Of a stretch of 46,962 nt of DNA, positions 1-9,728 are shown piece by piece (positions within the stretch are counted from its first letter, which is position 1; each line of letters starts with the position of its first letter). Location: contig NZ_JARIDH010000082.1 of NCBI RefSeq assembly GCF_029267215.1, forward strand, positions 1 to 46,962. Direction: 5' to 3'. This DNA comes from Clostridium sp. (GTDB taxonomy: Bacteria > Bacillota > Clostridia > Clostridiales > Clostridiaceae). Under the pieces are notes generated by a model. The model searched no databases, had not been told where the DNA came from, and saw only the letters and a program-made list of their open reading frames with translations. A program made the translations under genes and the position numbers.

Positions 1-601
1 CTTTAAAATTAAAAGGTATTCTCTTCTTAATATAGAAAAAGCTAGCTATATTATTTAAGAATGTTGACACCACTAATAAAATCATATATTCTTTAAAATT
101 ATTTGCAGTTCTAACAAAAACAAATAATAAAACAACATAAACTGCTCTTATTATTATGGTTTTTATTGTTATAAAATCATAATTTTCTAATCCTTCATTA
201 ACCCATTCTGTATAAAACATATTAGCTAAAAGGTTAAATGTTAATATCATACAAGCAACGTATAGTTCACTTCCTGAATAACTTACTTTTATAAAAGCTA
301 TATATGATAAAGTTGTAACTATATTAGTGATTAAAGTTAATGTAAATAAACTAGTAAATACTTGTGATAATTTTTCCTTATCATCTCTTACTCTACTAAT
401 TTCCCTTAAACCATATTGATAAACTCCAAACCCTGCAAATATGAAGAAATATCCATATATAGTTTGTGAAAAGTTTATAGTACCCATTAAATCAGGCCCT
501 AATACTCTAAGGACATAAGGACCTATGATTATAGGAACTACTACGTTAAAAATATTTAGTAAGAACTTAAATATTATATTCTTTGATATAGACTTACTCA
601 T
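1..601 (-). CDS. Polysaccharide flippase (Wzx-like), C-terminus outside window
   Basis: About 200 N-terminal residues are visible, starting at an ATG read from 601 with GGGGG just upstream. The frame has no stop up to base 1. The protein begins MSKSISKNIIFKFLLN, then alternates hydrophobic helices with short loops. It contains the pattern VVPIIIGPYVLRVLGPDLMG near residues 21-40, which is typical of MATE/PST-superfamily lipid-linked oligosaccharide flippases. Such proteins move undecaprenyl-linked repeat units across the membrane before Wzy polymerisation. The start overlaps the end of the acyltransferase gene by 8 bp, so it is the distal gene visible in the capsule operon. Family assignment is fairly sure; the substrate is unknown. 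Confidence 0.8.
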   Translation of the reverse strand, partial: MSKSISKNIIFKFLLNIFNVVVPIIIGPYVLRVLGPDLMGTINFSQTIYGYFFIFAGFGVYQYGLREISRVRDDKEKLSQVFTSLFTLTLITNIVTTLSYIAFIKVSYSGSELYVACMILTFNLLANMFYTEWVNEGLENYDFITIKTIIIRAVYVVLLFVFVRTANNFKEYMILLVVSTFLNNIASFFYIKKRIPFNFK

Positions 602-1616
602 ATTTCCCCCTAATCCTATTCAAAAACTCAAAAAATTTTTTTCTTAAAAGTTCAATTAAAATTGAACAAATAAATATAAATAAAACAATAGCTATTGTAT
701 AAATTAAAAAATTATTTTTATTAAAATAATTTTTGTAATTAAAACATTTATATATAACATTTCTTACCAAAGGATTATCATGTATTAAATATACACCGAA
801 TGTCAAACTAGAAATTTTATTTATATATGTATTTTTTATTTCTATTTCTTTAAAAAACAAAAATAAAGCAACCGACATTATAAATACAAGTCCAAAATTA
901 TAAGAATACTTTCCATATGCTCTATCCAAAATATATGAAGTAAATATATTAAATAATGCTAGCAAAATTCCTGTAACTATATAAATACTTAATGTTAAAG
1001 TCTTCTTAATTTTTAAATCATAAAAAAATAATCTTATATATGCACCTATGATATATAAAAATATAAAATAATACAAACTATAACCTGATTCGTTGTCAAT
1101 TGGAACCGCTTTAGGTATTGATGGCCACATTACAAATACCAAAAACATAACTATATTTAATATAGTATATTCTCTTAAAGAAAGTACTATAAGTAATTTA
1201 TTTATATAAAATGATAATATATATAATACCAAGAATATACTTACAAACCACCAAGTTTGCATAATTATTGGAAATATAGCTTGCAAAAAATCTTTTAAGG
1301 TTAATGTAGATATTTTAAATAAAAAAAATATTAAAAATATACTAACTGAATAAAAAATTACCTCTACATATATTTTCAAAATTTTATGCAATCTAAAACT
1401 TGATTTTATATTAAAAAATCCAGATATAATTACATAACAATTTACACCAACTATAGATATAGACTCTAATAAATTAACTATAATAAAATTATAATTTCCT
1501 ATGCTTGTCCCGTCTAATGCTCCTCCATGTCCAAGAGTATGTAGGATTACTATCATAATCATACATATAATTCTTAATAATTCAAAATTTGATTTTCTTT
1601 CAATTTTTTTATTCAT
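594..1616 (-). CDS. Membrane acyltransferase, acyltransferase-3 family
   Basis: A 340-residue polytopic protein with about ten hydrophobic helices. It carries the family's N-terminal signature: FELLRIICMIMIVILHTLGHGG near residues 11-32, with the Arg and the His expected at the active site of acyltransferase-3 (OafA/WecH/YiaH-like) enzymes. These O-acetylate or otherwise acylate sugars at the membrane. It overlaps the upstream glycosyltransferase-like gene by 8 bp and the flippase gene by 8 bp, so translation is probably coupled. By position it should decorate the capsule repeat unit. The acyl donor and target sugar cannot be read from the sequence. Confidence 0.8.
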   Translation of the reverse strand: MNKKIERKSNFELLRIICMIMIVILHTLGHGGALDGTSIGNYNFIIVNLLESISIVGVNCYVIISGFFNIKSSFRLHKILKIYVEVIFYSVSIFLIFFLFKISTLTLKDFLQAIFPIIMQTWWFVSIFLVLYILSFYINKLLIVLSLREYTILNIVMFLVFVMWPSIPKAVPIDNESGYSLYYFIFLYIIGAYIRLFFYDLKIKKTLTLSIYIVTGILLALFNIFTSYILDRAYGKYSYNFGLVFIMSVALFLFFKEIEIKNTYINKISSLTFGVYLIHDNPLVRNVIYKCFNYKNYFNKNNFLIYTIAIVLFIFICSILIELLRKKFFEFLNRIRGKYE

Positions 1617-2634
1617 AATCTAAACCTCTATTATTAAAAACAATCTTAAATGTATTAATTATTAACTTATCTGGTCTTAAATAATCTCTATAGTACTTTT
1701 CATTATTTTCTTTCAATTTAGTAGCTAATTTACTGTCTTTTTTTATCAAATCTATTTTTTCAATTAACTCTTCAACATTATTAAATTCTAAATAATTTTT
1801 ATTTTTATCAAAATTACCTGGCACCTCATAATCTAGTGGTTCTGAAATTATAATTTTACCCATAGCAACATATTCAGCAAATTTCCATCCTATAGAATTA
1901 TGTAATCCTTTAGTAGCGATACATATATCATAACCTTTTAGTATATCTAAATATTTTTCTCTTTCTGTAATACTACTATCAAAAATTACACAATCTTTAT
2001 AATTTTCTAATGAATATTCATCTTTATAAGCTCCACCCAGAAATTTATTACCATATTTTTTTTTACAACTTCTTATACAGTTAGCTCTAAATTTATTTAT
2101 ATTAATTCTTTCATTTCTAATCGTTTCATTCTCAACCTCTTCACTATCGGGATTCCAAAATCTAGTTAAAAAACAAATCTTACCATCACAATTAGAATTT
2201 TCACATTCAAAATCTTCTATATAAAATTTATTTTTACCTTTTTTTAACATTTTTTTCAACAAATTTTTTGCATTATATTTAAAACTATGAAAATCCCCAT
2301 ACTTAGAATTAACATCATAGTTAAGTCCTAATGGATATATTTTATCTGAAATATTTTTTTTCATATCACATTTAAAGCTTCTTTTAAAATAAAAGTCTAT
2401 TTCATCCTTGTCAAAATCACACGCAAATACATCTCCGCTATCTTGAGTTTCATAAATAACTCTAATATTATTATTTATTAAAACCTCAATATAGCTTAAT
2501 TGAGAGTCATTAATTATTTCTTTATCAATAGAAATTAATCCTTGTTTCTTTAGTTCAACAAAACCCGCAATTATCTGATTTAAATGAGGAGATTCTACAT
2601 TATGAATAATCATTTTACAATTTAATTTTTCCAT
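1609..2634 (-). CDS. Putative capsule glycosyltransferase, GT-B-like C-terminus
   Basis: A 341-residue soluble protein with no membrane segment. The N-terminal half matches no family I recognise. The C-terminal part (about residues 235-275) reads GYDICIATKGLHNSIGWKFAEYVAMGK followed by EPLDYEVPG, which resembles the donor-binding part of GT-B glycosyltransferases where a conserved Glu follows a Gly/Ser-rich stretch. Cysteines cluster near residues 144-155 (CENSNCDGKIC). It lies 4 bp from the licD-like gene and overlaps the acyltransferase gene. Role in capsule assembly is inferred from context; the sugar is unknown. Confidence 0.55.
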   Translation of the reverse strand: MEKLNCKMIIHNVESPHLNQIIAGFVELKKQGLISIDKEIINDSQLSYIEVLINNNIRVIYETQDSGDVFACDFDKDEIDFYFKRSFKCDMKKNISDKIYPLGLNYDVNSKYGDFHSFKYNAKNLLKKMLKKGKNKFYIEDFECENSNCDGKICFLTRFWNPDSEEVENETIRNERININKFRANCIRSCKKKYGNKFLGGAYKDEYSLENYKDCVIFDSSITEREKYLDILKGYDICIATKGLHNSIGWKFAEYVAMGKIIISEPLDYEVPGNFDKNKNYLEFNNVEELIEKIDLIKKDSKLATKLKENNEKYYRDYLRPDKLIINTFKIVFNNRGLDYE

Positions 2635-2638
2635 ATAA

Positions 2639-3448
2639 CTACTCCCTATTGTTAAATATTTTAATACCTTTATTATGATAAACTCTCATTTTTTCTTCTG
2701 GTAATTCCATATAATTATCACCATAATATTCATTCAAACAGTTTTTCTCATTTCTAGGAGCTAAAACATATATATCTTCAAACTTAATACTTTTTAACGG
2801 AAATATATCATTTATATTAAAAAAATTATTAAATCCAGAAACTTCTATACCATAACAAATAATTTCATTATTAATATCATTAGACTTAGTTGAGATATTT
2901 TTAGCTCTGTTATAAAATTTATAATAATCTTTATCTCTATAAAAAAAAGATAAAATTTTACATACTAATATTTTAATATTGGGCTTTATATTCTTAATAA
3001 AATTATTTTTAAATACTTTATTTGAATTCACACTAATTTCATAAAATTTAGCTAATTTATTTTTTTCTTTCAATACTTTACCTTCTGAATCAAAAAAGTC
3101 ATAAGGAAAAATATCTACAAATAGACCATTTATCCCACTTTCTTCTATAAACTCACTATTTTTATGAACTATTTTACTCCATTGACATATCATACTCTTA
3201 TCAGTATTAAAATTTTTTAAAAACAAATCATTAGGTAGTTCTTCTACACAAACCTTTAAAAATTTATTATAATCGCTTCTAAGCATACCTATATCTATAT
3301 CATCATCCCATGGAATAAATCCACCATGTCTTACAGCTCCCAATAAAGTCCCTGACTCTATCCAATAATTTATATTATTTTTTTTACAAATTTTATCTAT
3401 ATCTCTTAGTATAGTAGTCATTAAAACTTGTGCATCCCTTAAACACAT
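2639..3448 (-). CDS. LicD-family phosphotransferase
   Basis: A 269-residue protein of the LicD/Fukutin nucleotidyltransferase-fold family. The hallmark lies near residues 28-55: YWIESGTLLGAVRHGGFIPW followed by DDDIDIGM, where the acidic cluster binds metal. Family members transfer phosphocholine or other phospho-groups to cell-surface glycans. Here, inside a capsule operon and 4-5 bp from its neighbours, it probably adds a phospho-substituent to the capsular repeat. No choline uptake or CDP-choline gene (licA, licB, licC) is visible in the window, so phosphocholine itself is not established. Confidence 0.85.
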   Translation of the reverse strand: MCLRDAQVLMTTILRDIDKICKKNNINYWIESGTLLGAVRHGGFIPWDDDIDIGMLRSDYNKFLKVCVEELPNDLFLKNFNTDKSMICQWSKIVHKNSEFIEESGINGLFVDIFPYDFFDSEGKVLKEKNKLAKFYEISVNSNKVFKNNFIKNIKPNIKILVCKILSFFYRDKDYYKFYNRAKNISTKSNDINNEIICYGIEVSGFNNFFNINDIFPLKSIKFEDIYVLAPRNEKNCLNEYYGDNYMELPEEKMRVYHNKGIKIFNNRE

Positions 3449-3453
3449 ATTAA

Positions 3454-4533
3454 TTATTCTCCTTTAAAGATTCTATATAAATTATCATGTTTTTTTACAC
3501 ATACATTTATATCATACATAGTAGCTTTCTTTTTAGCAGCTTTGCCTAGCTTTACTATTTCCTCTTTATTTTTTATCAAATATTCTATTTTTTCTCTTAA
3601 AGATTCTTCAATATTATCATTTAACAAAAATCCTTCTTTTCCATTTTCTATAAAATCAGAAATTCCTCCAACATTTGTTGCTATTATACACATACCATTA
3701 GACATAGCCTCAACAATACTTATAGGAGCACCTTCTACTTTAGAACACAAAACAAATATAGAATTTTGGTTCATAATATTTGCTATATCATTTCTATATC
3801 CCAAAAATTTTATTTTTTCATTTAAACATAATTTATTTGTTAAATCCATATTTTTCTTTAAAGTTTCTCCATCACCAACAAAAGTTAATTTAAATTCTTC
3901 TTTTATTTTGCTAACACTTTTAATTAGTATTTCTTGATTCTTAACATCTACAAACCTTCCAACGTGCAATATATTGTTAGGTTTTCTATTTATTATATCA
4001 TCTCCGTTAAATTTAGATGTATCAATTCCATTTTCTATACATATTATATTACTAGTATTAAAGTATTCTTTACTCCTCATTTCTATTGTTTTTGAAATGG
4101 CTATTGCCTTCAGATTAAATTTATTAAACAATACAGAGTTAATATGTTTTTTTATCCCTGGAGAATCAAATTCTGGCATACTATGTATTGTATAAAATCT
4201 ACTATTAACTCTATTTAAAATAATTCCTAACATAACTATATGACTTATAGATGTATGTATATGTATCACATCAGTTTTTATTTTTCTTAATATCTTTATA
4301 ATCTTAAATGATGTTTTAAAAAACTCTTTACCGACTTTGTTGCAAAAAAATATATTTTTTACATATTTTTTCATATTAAAGTACAATTCATTTTCTATTT
4401 TTTCCCCTAATACAATTAAATATATATCATATACATTTTTATCTAATCTTTCTAATATATCTTCTAGTAATTTTTCAGCTCCACCTATTTTCATTTCAGA
4501 AATAACGTAAGTTAATTTTATTTTTTTATTCAT
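3454..4533 (-). CDS. Family 4 glycosyltransferase
   Basis: A 359-residue GT-B enzyme. The N-terminus has YVISEMKIGGAEKLLEDIL, the glycine-rich acceptor-side loop of GT4 proteins. The C-terminal donor site has SKVEGAPISIVEAMSNGMCI with the E-x7-E pair (near residues 268-276), then NVGGISDFIENGKEGFLL. The likely reaction is retaining transfer from a nucleotide sugar to the lipid-linked repeat unit on the cytoplasmic face. It overlaps the Wzy-like gene by 4 bp (ATGA type). It is a paralogue of the GT4 gene at 5917-7038, with the same architecture but clearly different sequence. Confidence 0.88.
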   Translation of the reverse strand: MNKKIKLTYVISEMKIGGAEKLLEDILERLDKNVYDIYLIVLGEKIENELYFNMKKYVKNIFFCNKVGKEFFKTSFKIIKILRKIKTDVIHIHTSISHIVMLGIILNRVNSRFYTIHSMPEFDSPGIKKHINSVLFNKFNLKAIAISKTIEMRSKEYFNTSNIICIENGIDTSKFNGDDIINRKPNNILHVGRFVDVKNQEILIKSVSKIKEEFKLTFVGDGETLKKNMDLTNKLCLNEKIKFLGYRNDIANIMNQNSIFVLCSKVEGAPISIVEAMSNGMCIIATNVGGISDFIENGKEGFLLNDNIEESLREKIEYLIKNKEEIVKLGKAAKKKATMYDINVCVKKHDNLYRIFKGE

Positions 4534-5948
4534 TTTATACTCTCTTTTCCATAATTAAACTTATAAGCTAATGACAATATAAACATAAATAATAGCATTA
4601 CATTGTTCATTTCTAAAAAATTATCAAAAAAGCTTAAAATAGCTAATGATACTATAAATATTATTGAACAATAACTTTCTTTGTAATTTATTTTGTACAC
4701 CATATTTTTATATAAAAATCTTATATTAAATAATATAAATAAACTAAATAACAATAGTCCCAAATACCCAATCTCACCTTTTATAGTAACAATACTATTT
4801 TGAGGGTATGATAAAACTCCACTAAAATTCGATATATTTTCAAAAAAACTTTTAGTAAATGAACTAGCAATATATCTATATTCCTCATTAGTTTTAGGCT
4901 TTAAAAATTTTGCTATCATCAATTTGTCATCTGGTTTATACATTGTATCATATGCCAATAAATTTGCAGTTTTAGATCCATATCTTCCTACACCAACACC
5001 TATTAAATTATTAACTCCATTTATATTATTAAAGGTATATTTATAAGCTCTGAATTTTAAATTCATATTATCATTAGTTATATAATAATTAAGATTATTT
5101 TCATCAACTACATTTTTTAATAAACTAGTTGTTAAAGGTAAAGATACTATAATAAGTGATAATACGAATAAAGTAATTGATATTTTCAGCAATGTCTTTT
5201 TTTCAAAATTCACAAATACATTAATAGTAATAATTATAAATATAAAAATTAATGATATTAACTTTGCTCCTGATAAATATATAATAAATCCATAAACAAT
5301 TAAATTATATACTTTTTTATTAAATGATATAGTACTGTCTTTATAAATTAATATTAAATAAATTAATAGAATTATAGAAATTGTATTAGCATTATCACAA
5401 GTTCCTGTAATACAGTCTGGATAAAAAGTTCCGTTTTTCAACAAAAAAATGCATTGAGCAACAACTGGTATTATCTGTAGCTTACATAAATAATAAAATT
5501 CCTTTAAATTATCTTCTTTATCACTTTTAAAAACAAAATACATATAATATAAAGAAAAAATCATAAAACCATATATTATTAATGGTATGAAAGAAAAATC
5601 ATTTACTAAACTAATAGAATATGATATAAGTGACAAACTAATAAATGTTATATAAAATTTAAAATTAATATCTTTCTTTATTACTAATTTTGATAACATA
5701 GATTTTAATAAAACATAAATTATAACTCCATGTGTTATTAAGTAACTTGGAGCAAATATGGATAATACTAACATTGTATTTAAGCTTTTGTATTTATTTT
5801 CAATTAATATTAATAGCAACATAATTACTGAAGATGTCAACATTGTATTTAAACCAATTAACTTAAAAATTGTAATAAGTACTACATAAACTAAAATTAA
5901 TTTATTATTCTTTATATTAATCACACCTATCTTTAATAATATTCTCAT
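4530..5948 (-). CDS. Wzy-like polysaccharide polymerase
   Basis: A 472-residue protein with about ten to twelve predicted membrane helices and one large loop (about residues 275-400, from VVDENNLNYY to about FSGVLSYPQNSIVTIKGEIG). The loop contains the GVGVGRYG and PQNS...GE pattern seen in O-antigen polymerase/ligase (Wzy/WaaL) proteins. It should join lipid-linked repeat units on the outer face of the membrane. The start is uncertain: the frame overlaps the next upstream gene by 32 bp, and a GTG a few codons in (before INIKNNK) is an alternative. Polymerases diverge fast, so the call rests on topology and operon position. Confidence 0.72.
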   Translation of the reverse strand: MRILLKIGVINIKNNKLILVYVVLITIFKLIGLNTMLTSSVIMLLLILIENKYKSLNTMLVLSIFAPSYLITHGVIIYVLLKSMLSKLVIKKDINFKFYITFISLSLISYSISLVNDFSFIPLIIYGFMIFSLYYMYFVFKSDKEDNLKEFYYLCKLQIIPVVAQCIFLLKNGTFYPDCITGTCDNANTISIILLIYLILIYKDSTISFNKKVYNLIVYGFIIYLSGAKLISLIFIFIIITINVFVNFEKKTLLKISITLFVLSLIIVSLPLTTSLLKNVVDENNLNYYITNDNMNLKFRAYKYTFNNINGVNNLIGVGVGRYGSKTANLLAYDTMYKPDDKLMIAKFLKPKTNEEYRYIASSFTKSFFENISNFSGVLSYPQNSIVTIKGEIGYLGLLLFSLFILFNIRFLYKNMVYKINYKESYCSIIFIVSLAILSFFDNFLEMNNVMLLFMFILSLAYKFNYGKESIK

Positions 5949-7038
5949 ATTGCTTTTTGTATTCTATATAAAATTTATCTATATTCCATTTCAATTCAAA
6001 ATCTATTTTACAATTTCGTTTCAAATTTTCCATTTTTCCCTTATTATTTTCTAAAAAATCTAGTTTTGATACAGCATCATCTATATCATAGTTTTCGTAT
6101 AATACTCCATTAGTATCATTTATTATTTCAGGAATACCTCCAACATTTGATGCTACACAAGGAATACCACAACTAATAGCTTCCAATATAGTTATTGGTA
6201 TCCCTTCCATATTAGATGGCATTATTAGTAAATCACTGCTAAAAAGATATTCTCCTACATTTTCTTTAAATCCTAGCAGTTTAACATTATCAAGTTTATT
6301 TTTTAAAATTTCACATTCCAAATATTCTCTTAATTCACCTTCACCTAGAATTAAAAATTCAATTTTTTTATTTATATATTTAATTTTTTTAATTATTTTA
6401 ACTAAATTATAAATACCTTTAACTTCTGTCAATCTTCCAATAAAAATAACTAAAAATTTATCTCTATCAAATTCATTAATATGAATATTATTAGATTCAT
6501 ATTTTATACCTTTTATTCCATTATGTATTACATATACATTACTTATTTTATTATATAAATATTCTCTTATTGATTCAGAAACAGCAATAACTTTATTATT
6601 TCGTTTAAGCAATTTTATTTCAATTTTATTCATTAAAATATTTTTGATTCCTTTTTTTCTATCAAAATCCGATCTACTATGTACAGTAACAATATTTTTA
6701 TTCTTCAATCCTATATTAGCTAATTGAAATATAAGGTTAGAGAATATTGAATGTAAATGAACTATGTCAAAATCATTATTTTTCAATATTATTCTTAATA
6801 AACAAATATTTTTAAATATTTGTTTACTATCATATAATAACCCTTTAATTACTATATTGTTATTTTCTTTATATTTTAAATTTAAAACTTCAAAAAAGCG
6901 AGTATTTTCCAAAGCTACTATAGTTATATTATTTTCATAATTATCACTAAAACTATCAATTAAATTTTCAACAACTTTTTCTGTACCTCCATATTCTCTT
7001 CCTAAACTTAAATACAATATATTCATCTTAATCTCCAA
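5917..7038 (-). CDS. Family 4 glycosyltransferase
   Basis: A 373-residue GT-B protein. Near the N-terminus is YLSLGREYGGTEKVVENLID. The C-terminal half has FIGRLTEVKGIYNLVK and the donor-site E-x7-E motif in SNMEGIPITILEAISCGIPC, then NVGGIPEII. It is directly abutted by the WecG-like gene (stop and start adjacent), placing it third or fourth in repeat-unit assembly. The start annotated here begins MEIKMNILYLSLG; the second Met (four codons in) may be the real start. The sugar specificity is not readable. Confidence 0.88.
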   Translation of the reverse strand: MEIKMNILYLSLGREYGGTEKVVENLIDSFSDNYENNITIVALENTRFFEVLNLKYKENNNIVIKGLLYDSKQIFKNICLLRIILKNNDFDIVHLHSIFSNLIFQLANIGLKNKNIVTVHSRSDFDRKKGIKNILMNKIEIKLLKRNNKVIAVSESIREYLYNKISNVYVIHNGIKGIKYESNNIHINEFDRDKFLVIFIGRLTEVKGIYNLVKIIKKIKYINKKIEFLILGEGELREYLECEILKNKLDNVKLLGFKENVGEYLFSSDLLIMPSNMEGIPITILEAISCGIPCVASNVGGIPEIINDTNGVLYENYDIDDAVSKLDFLENNKGKMENLKRNCKIDFELKWNIDKFYIEYKKQYENIIKDRCD

Positions 7039-7773
7039 TTAATATTTTCTAATAATTGATAATATCTTCAAATCATCAACTATATATCTTTTAAACATTC
7101 TTTTCGGTTCTTTACATAATCTATAAAACCATTCTAATCCACAATTTTGCATCCATCTTGGTGCTCTATTTATATTCCCTGCTTCAAAATCTATACTAGC
7201 TCCTATAGCTAGTGAAATTGGAACATTCAATTCATTCTTATACTTATATAAAAACTTTTCTTGTTTAGGTGCACCAAGCCCAACTGCTAGTATATCTGGT
7301 TTTACTTTGTTAATCATTTTTATTATTTCTTTTATCTCATCATCTTTTTTCTCAAAACCATAGCTTGGAGAATATGTTCCTACTATATTAAGACCCTCAT
7401 ATTTTCTTTTTAAATTATCTGCAGCTTTAGCAGCAACTCCTTCAGCAGCCCCTAATAAGAACATACTATATCCCTTATTTGCCGCTCTTTCACAAAATTT
7501 TGGAAAAAAATCTGATCCAGATATTTTTTCTTTTATTGGATTACCCTTAATTTTTGATATCCATATTAAAGGCATTCCATCAGTTAAAATTAAATCTGCA
7601 TTTTTATATACATCTTGAAATTCCTTATCACTTTCTAATTTAACTATATGGTCAACATTAGGAGTAACAACATAGCTTGGTTTCTTATTTAAAATTAATT
7701 CTTCAGCCCTATTTATTGCTTCATCCATAGTTAAATTATCGACTTCTGTATTAAGAAAATTCATTCTACTCAT
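7039..7773 (-). CDS. WecG/TagA/CpsF-family glycosyltransferase (GT26)
   Basis: A 244-residue protein, close to the usual length of the family. It shows VTPNVDHIVKL (about 37-47), ILTDGMPLIWISKI (about 62-75), SDFFPKFCERAANKGYSMFLLG and GLGAPKQEKFLYKYK (about 165-180), all conserved in GT26 enzymes. Family members add ManNAc or another hexosamine/hexose to an undecaprenyl-diphosphate-linked sugar, normally as the second sugar. That fits its place next to the initiating transferase and GDP-mannose pyrophosphorylase. The enzyme is peripheral to the membrane. Whether it uses UDP-ManNAc is unknown, since no mnaA is visible here. Confidence 0.88.
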   Translation of the reverse strand: MSRMNFLNTEVDNLTMDEAINRAEELILNKKPSYVVTPNVDHIVKLESDKEFQDVYKNADLILTDGMPLIWISKIKGNPIKEKISGSDFFPKFCERAANKGYSMFLLGAAEGVAAKAADNLKRKYEGLNIVGTYSPSYGFEKKDDEIKEIIKMINKVKPDILAVGLGAPKQEKFLYKYKNELNVPISLAIGASIDFEAGNINRAPRWMQNCGLEWFYRLCKEPKRMFKRYIVDDLKILSIIRKY

Positions 7774-7799
7774 ATTATCAACACTTTCATCATTAATTT

Positions 7800-8846
7800 T
7801 TATAACACTTCCCTATAGTCTCTAAGATTATCCATATAATCCTTCTTAACTATAAAAATAGTATCTTCTGTTTCAACAGTCATAATATCTTCTATTCCAA
7901 TCATAACTACTCTTTTTTCCTTATTAATAGCCATATTAGATTTTGATTCTATAACTCTAACATTTTCATCTATAATATTATTATTAATATCTTTTTCTCT
8001 ATATCTTTCTACAGATCTCCAAGTTCCAATGTCATCCCATCCAATATCACTTGGAATAACTCTTATCTCATCTGCATTTTCTAAAACTGCATAATCAACT
8101 GAAATAGAGTCTGTCTTTTTATAATTATTATTTATAAGTTCTTGAAGTTTTTCTTCATTCACTTCTTCTATTTCTTTTAAGGCTTCATAAGTATTTGGAA
8201 TATGTTCTTTTATTCTGTTTATTATGTTATCAACAGTCCACAGGAACATTCCCCCATTCCAAAGGTATGAACCATCCTCTAAATATTCTTCCGCTTTTTC
8301 TTTATTAGGTTTCTCAACAAATTTTTCAACCTTAATAACTTCACTATTATTTACTAAACTCTTATTTTCAGTAAACTTAATATATCCATATCCAGTTTCA
8401 GCCCTATTAGGAGTCATGCCTAAGGTAAGAATAGCTTCTTTATTTTCTTTTAAATACTCTTCTCCATCTAAAAGTATCTCTCTAAATCGATTTTCATTGT
8501 TTATTAAATGATCTGAAGGTAAGACAACCATAGTAGCATCTTCATAATATCTTTTAATAACTAAAGCTGATAAAGCTATACAAGGTGCAGTATTTCTTCC
8601 TTCTGGTTCAACAATTATATTTCTAAGTGGTAATTCTGGTAATTGTTCTTTTACTAAATCAACATATTTTTCACCAGTACACACAAATATTCTTTCTATA
8701 GGAATAATAGGTTTAACTCTATCTATAGTCATTTGTATCATAGTTTTTTCGCCTATTAATCTTAAGAATTGTTTTGGTTTTTCTTCAGTTGATAAAGGCC
8801 AAAATCTTGTTCCTTTTCCCCCTGCCATTATTAATGCACATAACAT
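7800..8846 (-). CDS. manC: Mannose-1-phosphate guanylyltransferase
   Basis: A 348-residue enzyme making GDP-mannose from mannose 1-phosphate and GTP. The nucleotide-binding signature MAGGKGTRFWPLSTEEKPKQ lies at residues 8-27. FVEKPN (about 183-188), WNGGMFLWTVDNI and SVDYAVLE follow, as expected for this family. It lacks the C-terminal phosphomannose isomerase domain of the roughly 470-residue bifunctional forms, so it is the short type. Its presence predicts mannose, or a sugar made from GDP-mannose, in the capsule; no gmd, fcl or phosphomannomutase gene is in the window. Confidence 0.93.
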   Translation of the reverse strand: MLCALIMAGGKGTRFWPLSTEEKPKQFLRLIGEKTMIQMTIDRVKPIIPIERIFVCTGEKYVDLVKEQLPELPLRNIIVEPEGRNTAPCIALSALVIKRYYEDATMVVLPSDHLINNENRFREILLDGEEYLKENKEAILTLGMTPNRAETGYGYIKFTENKSLVNNSEVIKVEKFVEKPNKEKAEEYLEDGSYLWNGGMFLWTVDNIINRIKEHIPNTYEALKEIEEVNEEKLQELINNNYKKTDSISVDYAVLENADEIRVIPSDIGWDDIGTWRSVERYREKDINNNIIDENVRVIESKSNMAINKEKRVVMIGIEDIMTVETEDTIFIVKKDYMDNLRDYREVL

Positions 8847-8862
8847 TTATACTATCTCCCCT

Positions 8863-9525
8863 TTAGCTTGCACTTTTATCTCCAAAAAGCACAAAAAATG
8901 TTTTAATTATTAATTTTATATCAACTAATGTGTTTCTTTCTTCCACGTATTTAAGATCAAGCTTCATCCATTCTTGAAATCCTATATCATTTCTCCCCAT
9001 AACCTGCCAATAACATGTTAATCCAGGTTTTACTTCAAGTCTTTCCATCATCCATGGTTCAAATTGAGCCACTTCCTTAGGAAGACTTGGTCTAGGTCCA
9101 ACTAAACTCATTTCCCCTTTTAGAACATTTATAAGTTGAGGAAGCTCATCTATGCTTGTCTTTCTTATAAACCTTCCAATCTTAGTTATCCTTGGATCAT
9201 GCTTCATTTTAAACATTGGCCCGCTCATTTCATTCTGAGCCATTAATTTTTCTTTTAACTCTTCTGCATTACTAACCATAGATCTAAATTTATACATATA
9301 AAATTCCTTGCCATTTTGTCCAACTCTTTTTTGAGAAAAAAAAACTTTTCCCTTTGGATCTTCAACCTTAATTAAAATTGTTATTATTAAAATTAATGGA
9401 CTTAAAACTATTAATCCAAATATTGATGCAACCAAATCTATAGTTCGTTTACAAATTAAGTAGCTTTTTTTCCCTTCATTCGTTTTTTTTTCTTCTTTTT
9501 GAATCTTTTCCAGAGATTCATACAT
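8863..9525 (-). CDS. Undecaprenyl-phosphate sugar-1-phosphate transferase (capsule initiation)
   Basis: A 220-residue bacterial sugar transferase of the polyprenol phosphoglycosyltransferase (monotopic, WcaJ/PglC-like) family. One hydrophobic reentrant segment near residues 27-50 precedes the catalytic region: KVFFSQKRVGQNGKEFYMYKFRSM, with later DELPQLINVLKGEMSLVGPRP and KPGLTCYWQVMGRND. The Asp-Glu of IDELPQ is the catalytic dyad of the family. It is the short form, without the extra N-terminal helices of WbaP. It attaches the first sugar phosphate to undecaprenyl phosphate. Which sugar starts the repeat cannot be decided from sequence alone. Confidence 0.92.
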   Translation of the reverse strand: MYESLEKIQKEEKKTNEGKKSYLICKRTIDLVASIFGLIVLSPLILIITILIKVEDPKGKVFFSQKRVGQNGKEFYMYKFRSMVSNAEELKEKLMAQNEMSGPMFKMKHDPRITKIGRFIRKTSIDELPQLINVLKGEMSLVGPRPSLPKEVAQFEPWMMERLEVKPGLTCYWQVMGRNDIGFQEWMKLDLKYVEERNTLVDIKLIIKTFFVLFGDKSAS

Positions 9526-9728
9526 ATTAAGCTTACCCCCTAACCAAATTAACTTTTAATTCTACCTAACCACGTTTTATCATAATTGTAATTTTAAATA
9601 TTTGTTTACATAACTTTATATAAAAACACTATAACCCCACCAATAATAACCTTAATTTATGTTTTTTTCCATAACAAAACCCAACTTACCCACCCATTCA
9701 TAGGGTGGAAAGCTGTTATTAAAATTTA

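Noticed and set aside
3542-4195. Plus-strand frames opposite the GT4 gene, and similar ones opposite the ManC, kinase, GH123, helicase and MFS genes
   Set aside because: They are antisense shadows of well-supported genes, rich in Ser, Phe and Leu, and lack ribosome sites or family motifs.
9689-9710. Hairpin CCACCC/GGGTGG just after the tyrosine kinase gene, as a terminator
   Set aside because: The stem is only 6 bp and no clear T run follows on the minus strand. Termination here would also cut off the rest of the capsule operon, although partial attenuation is possible.
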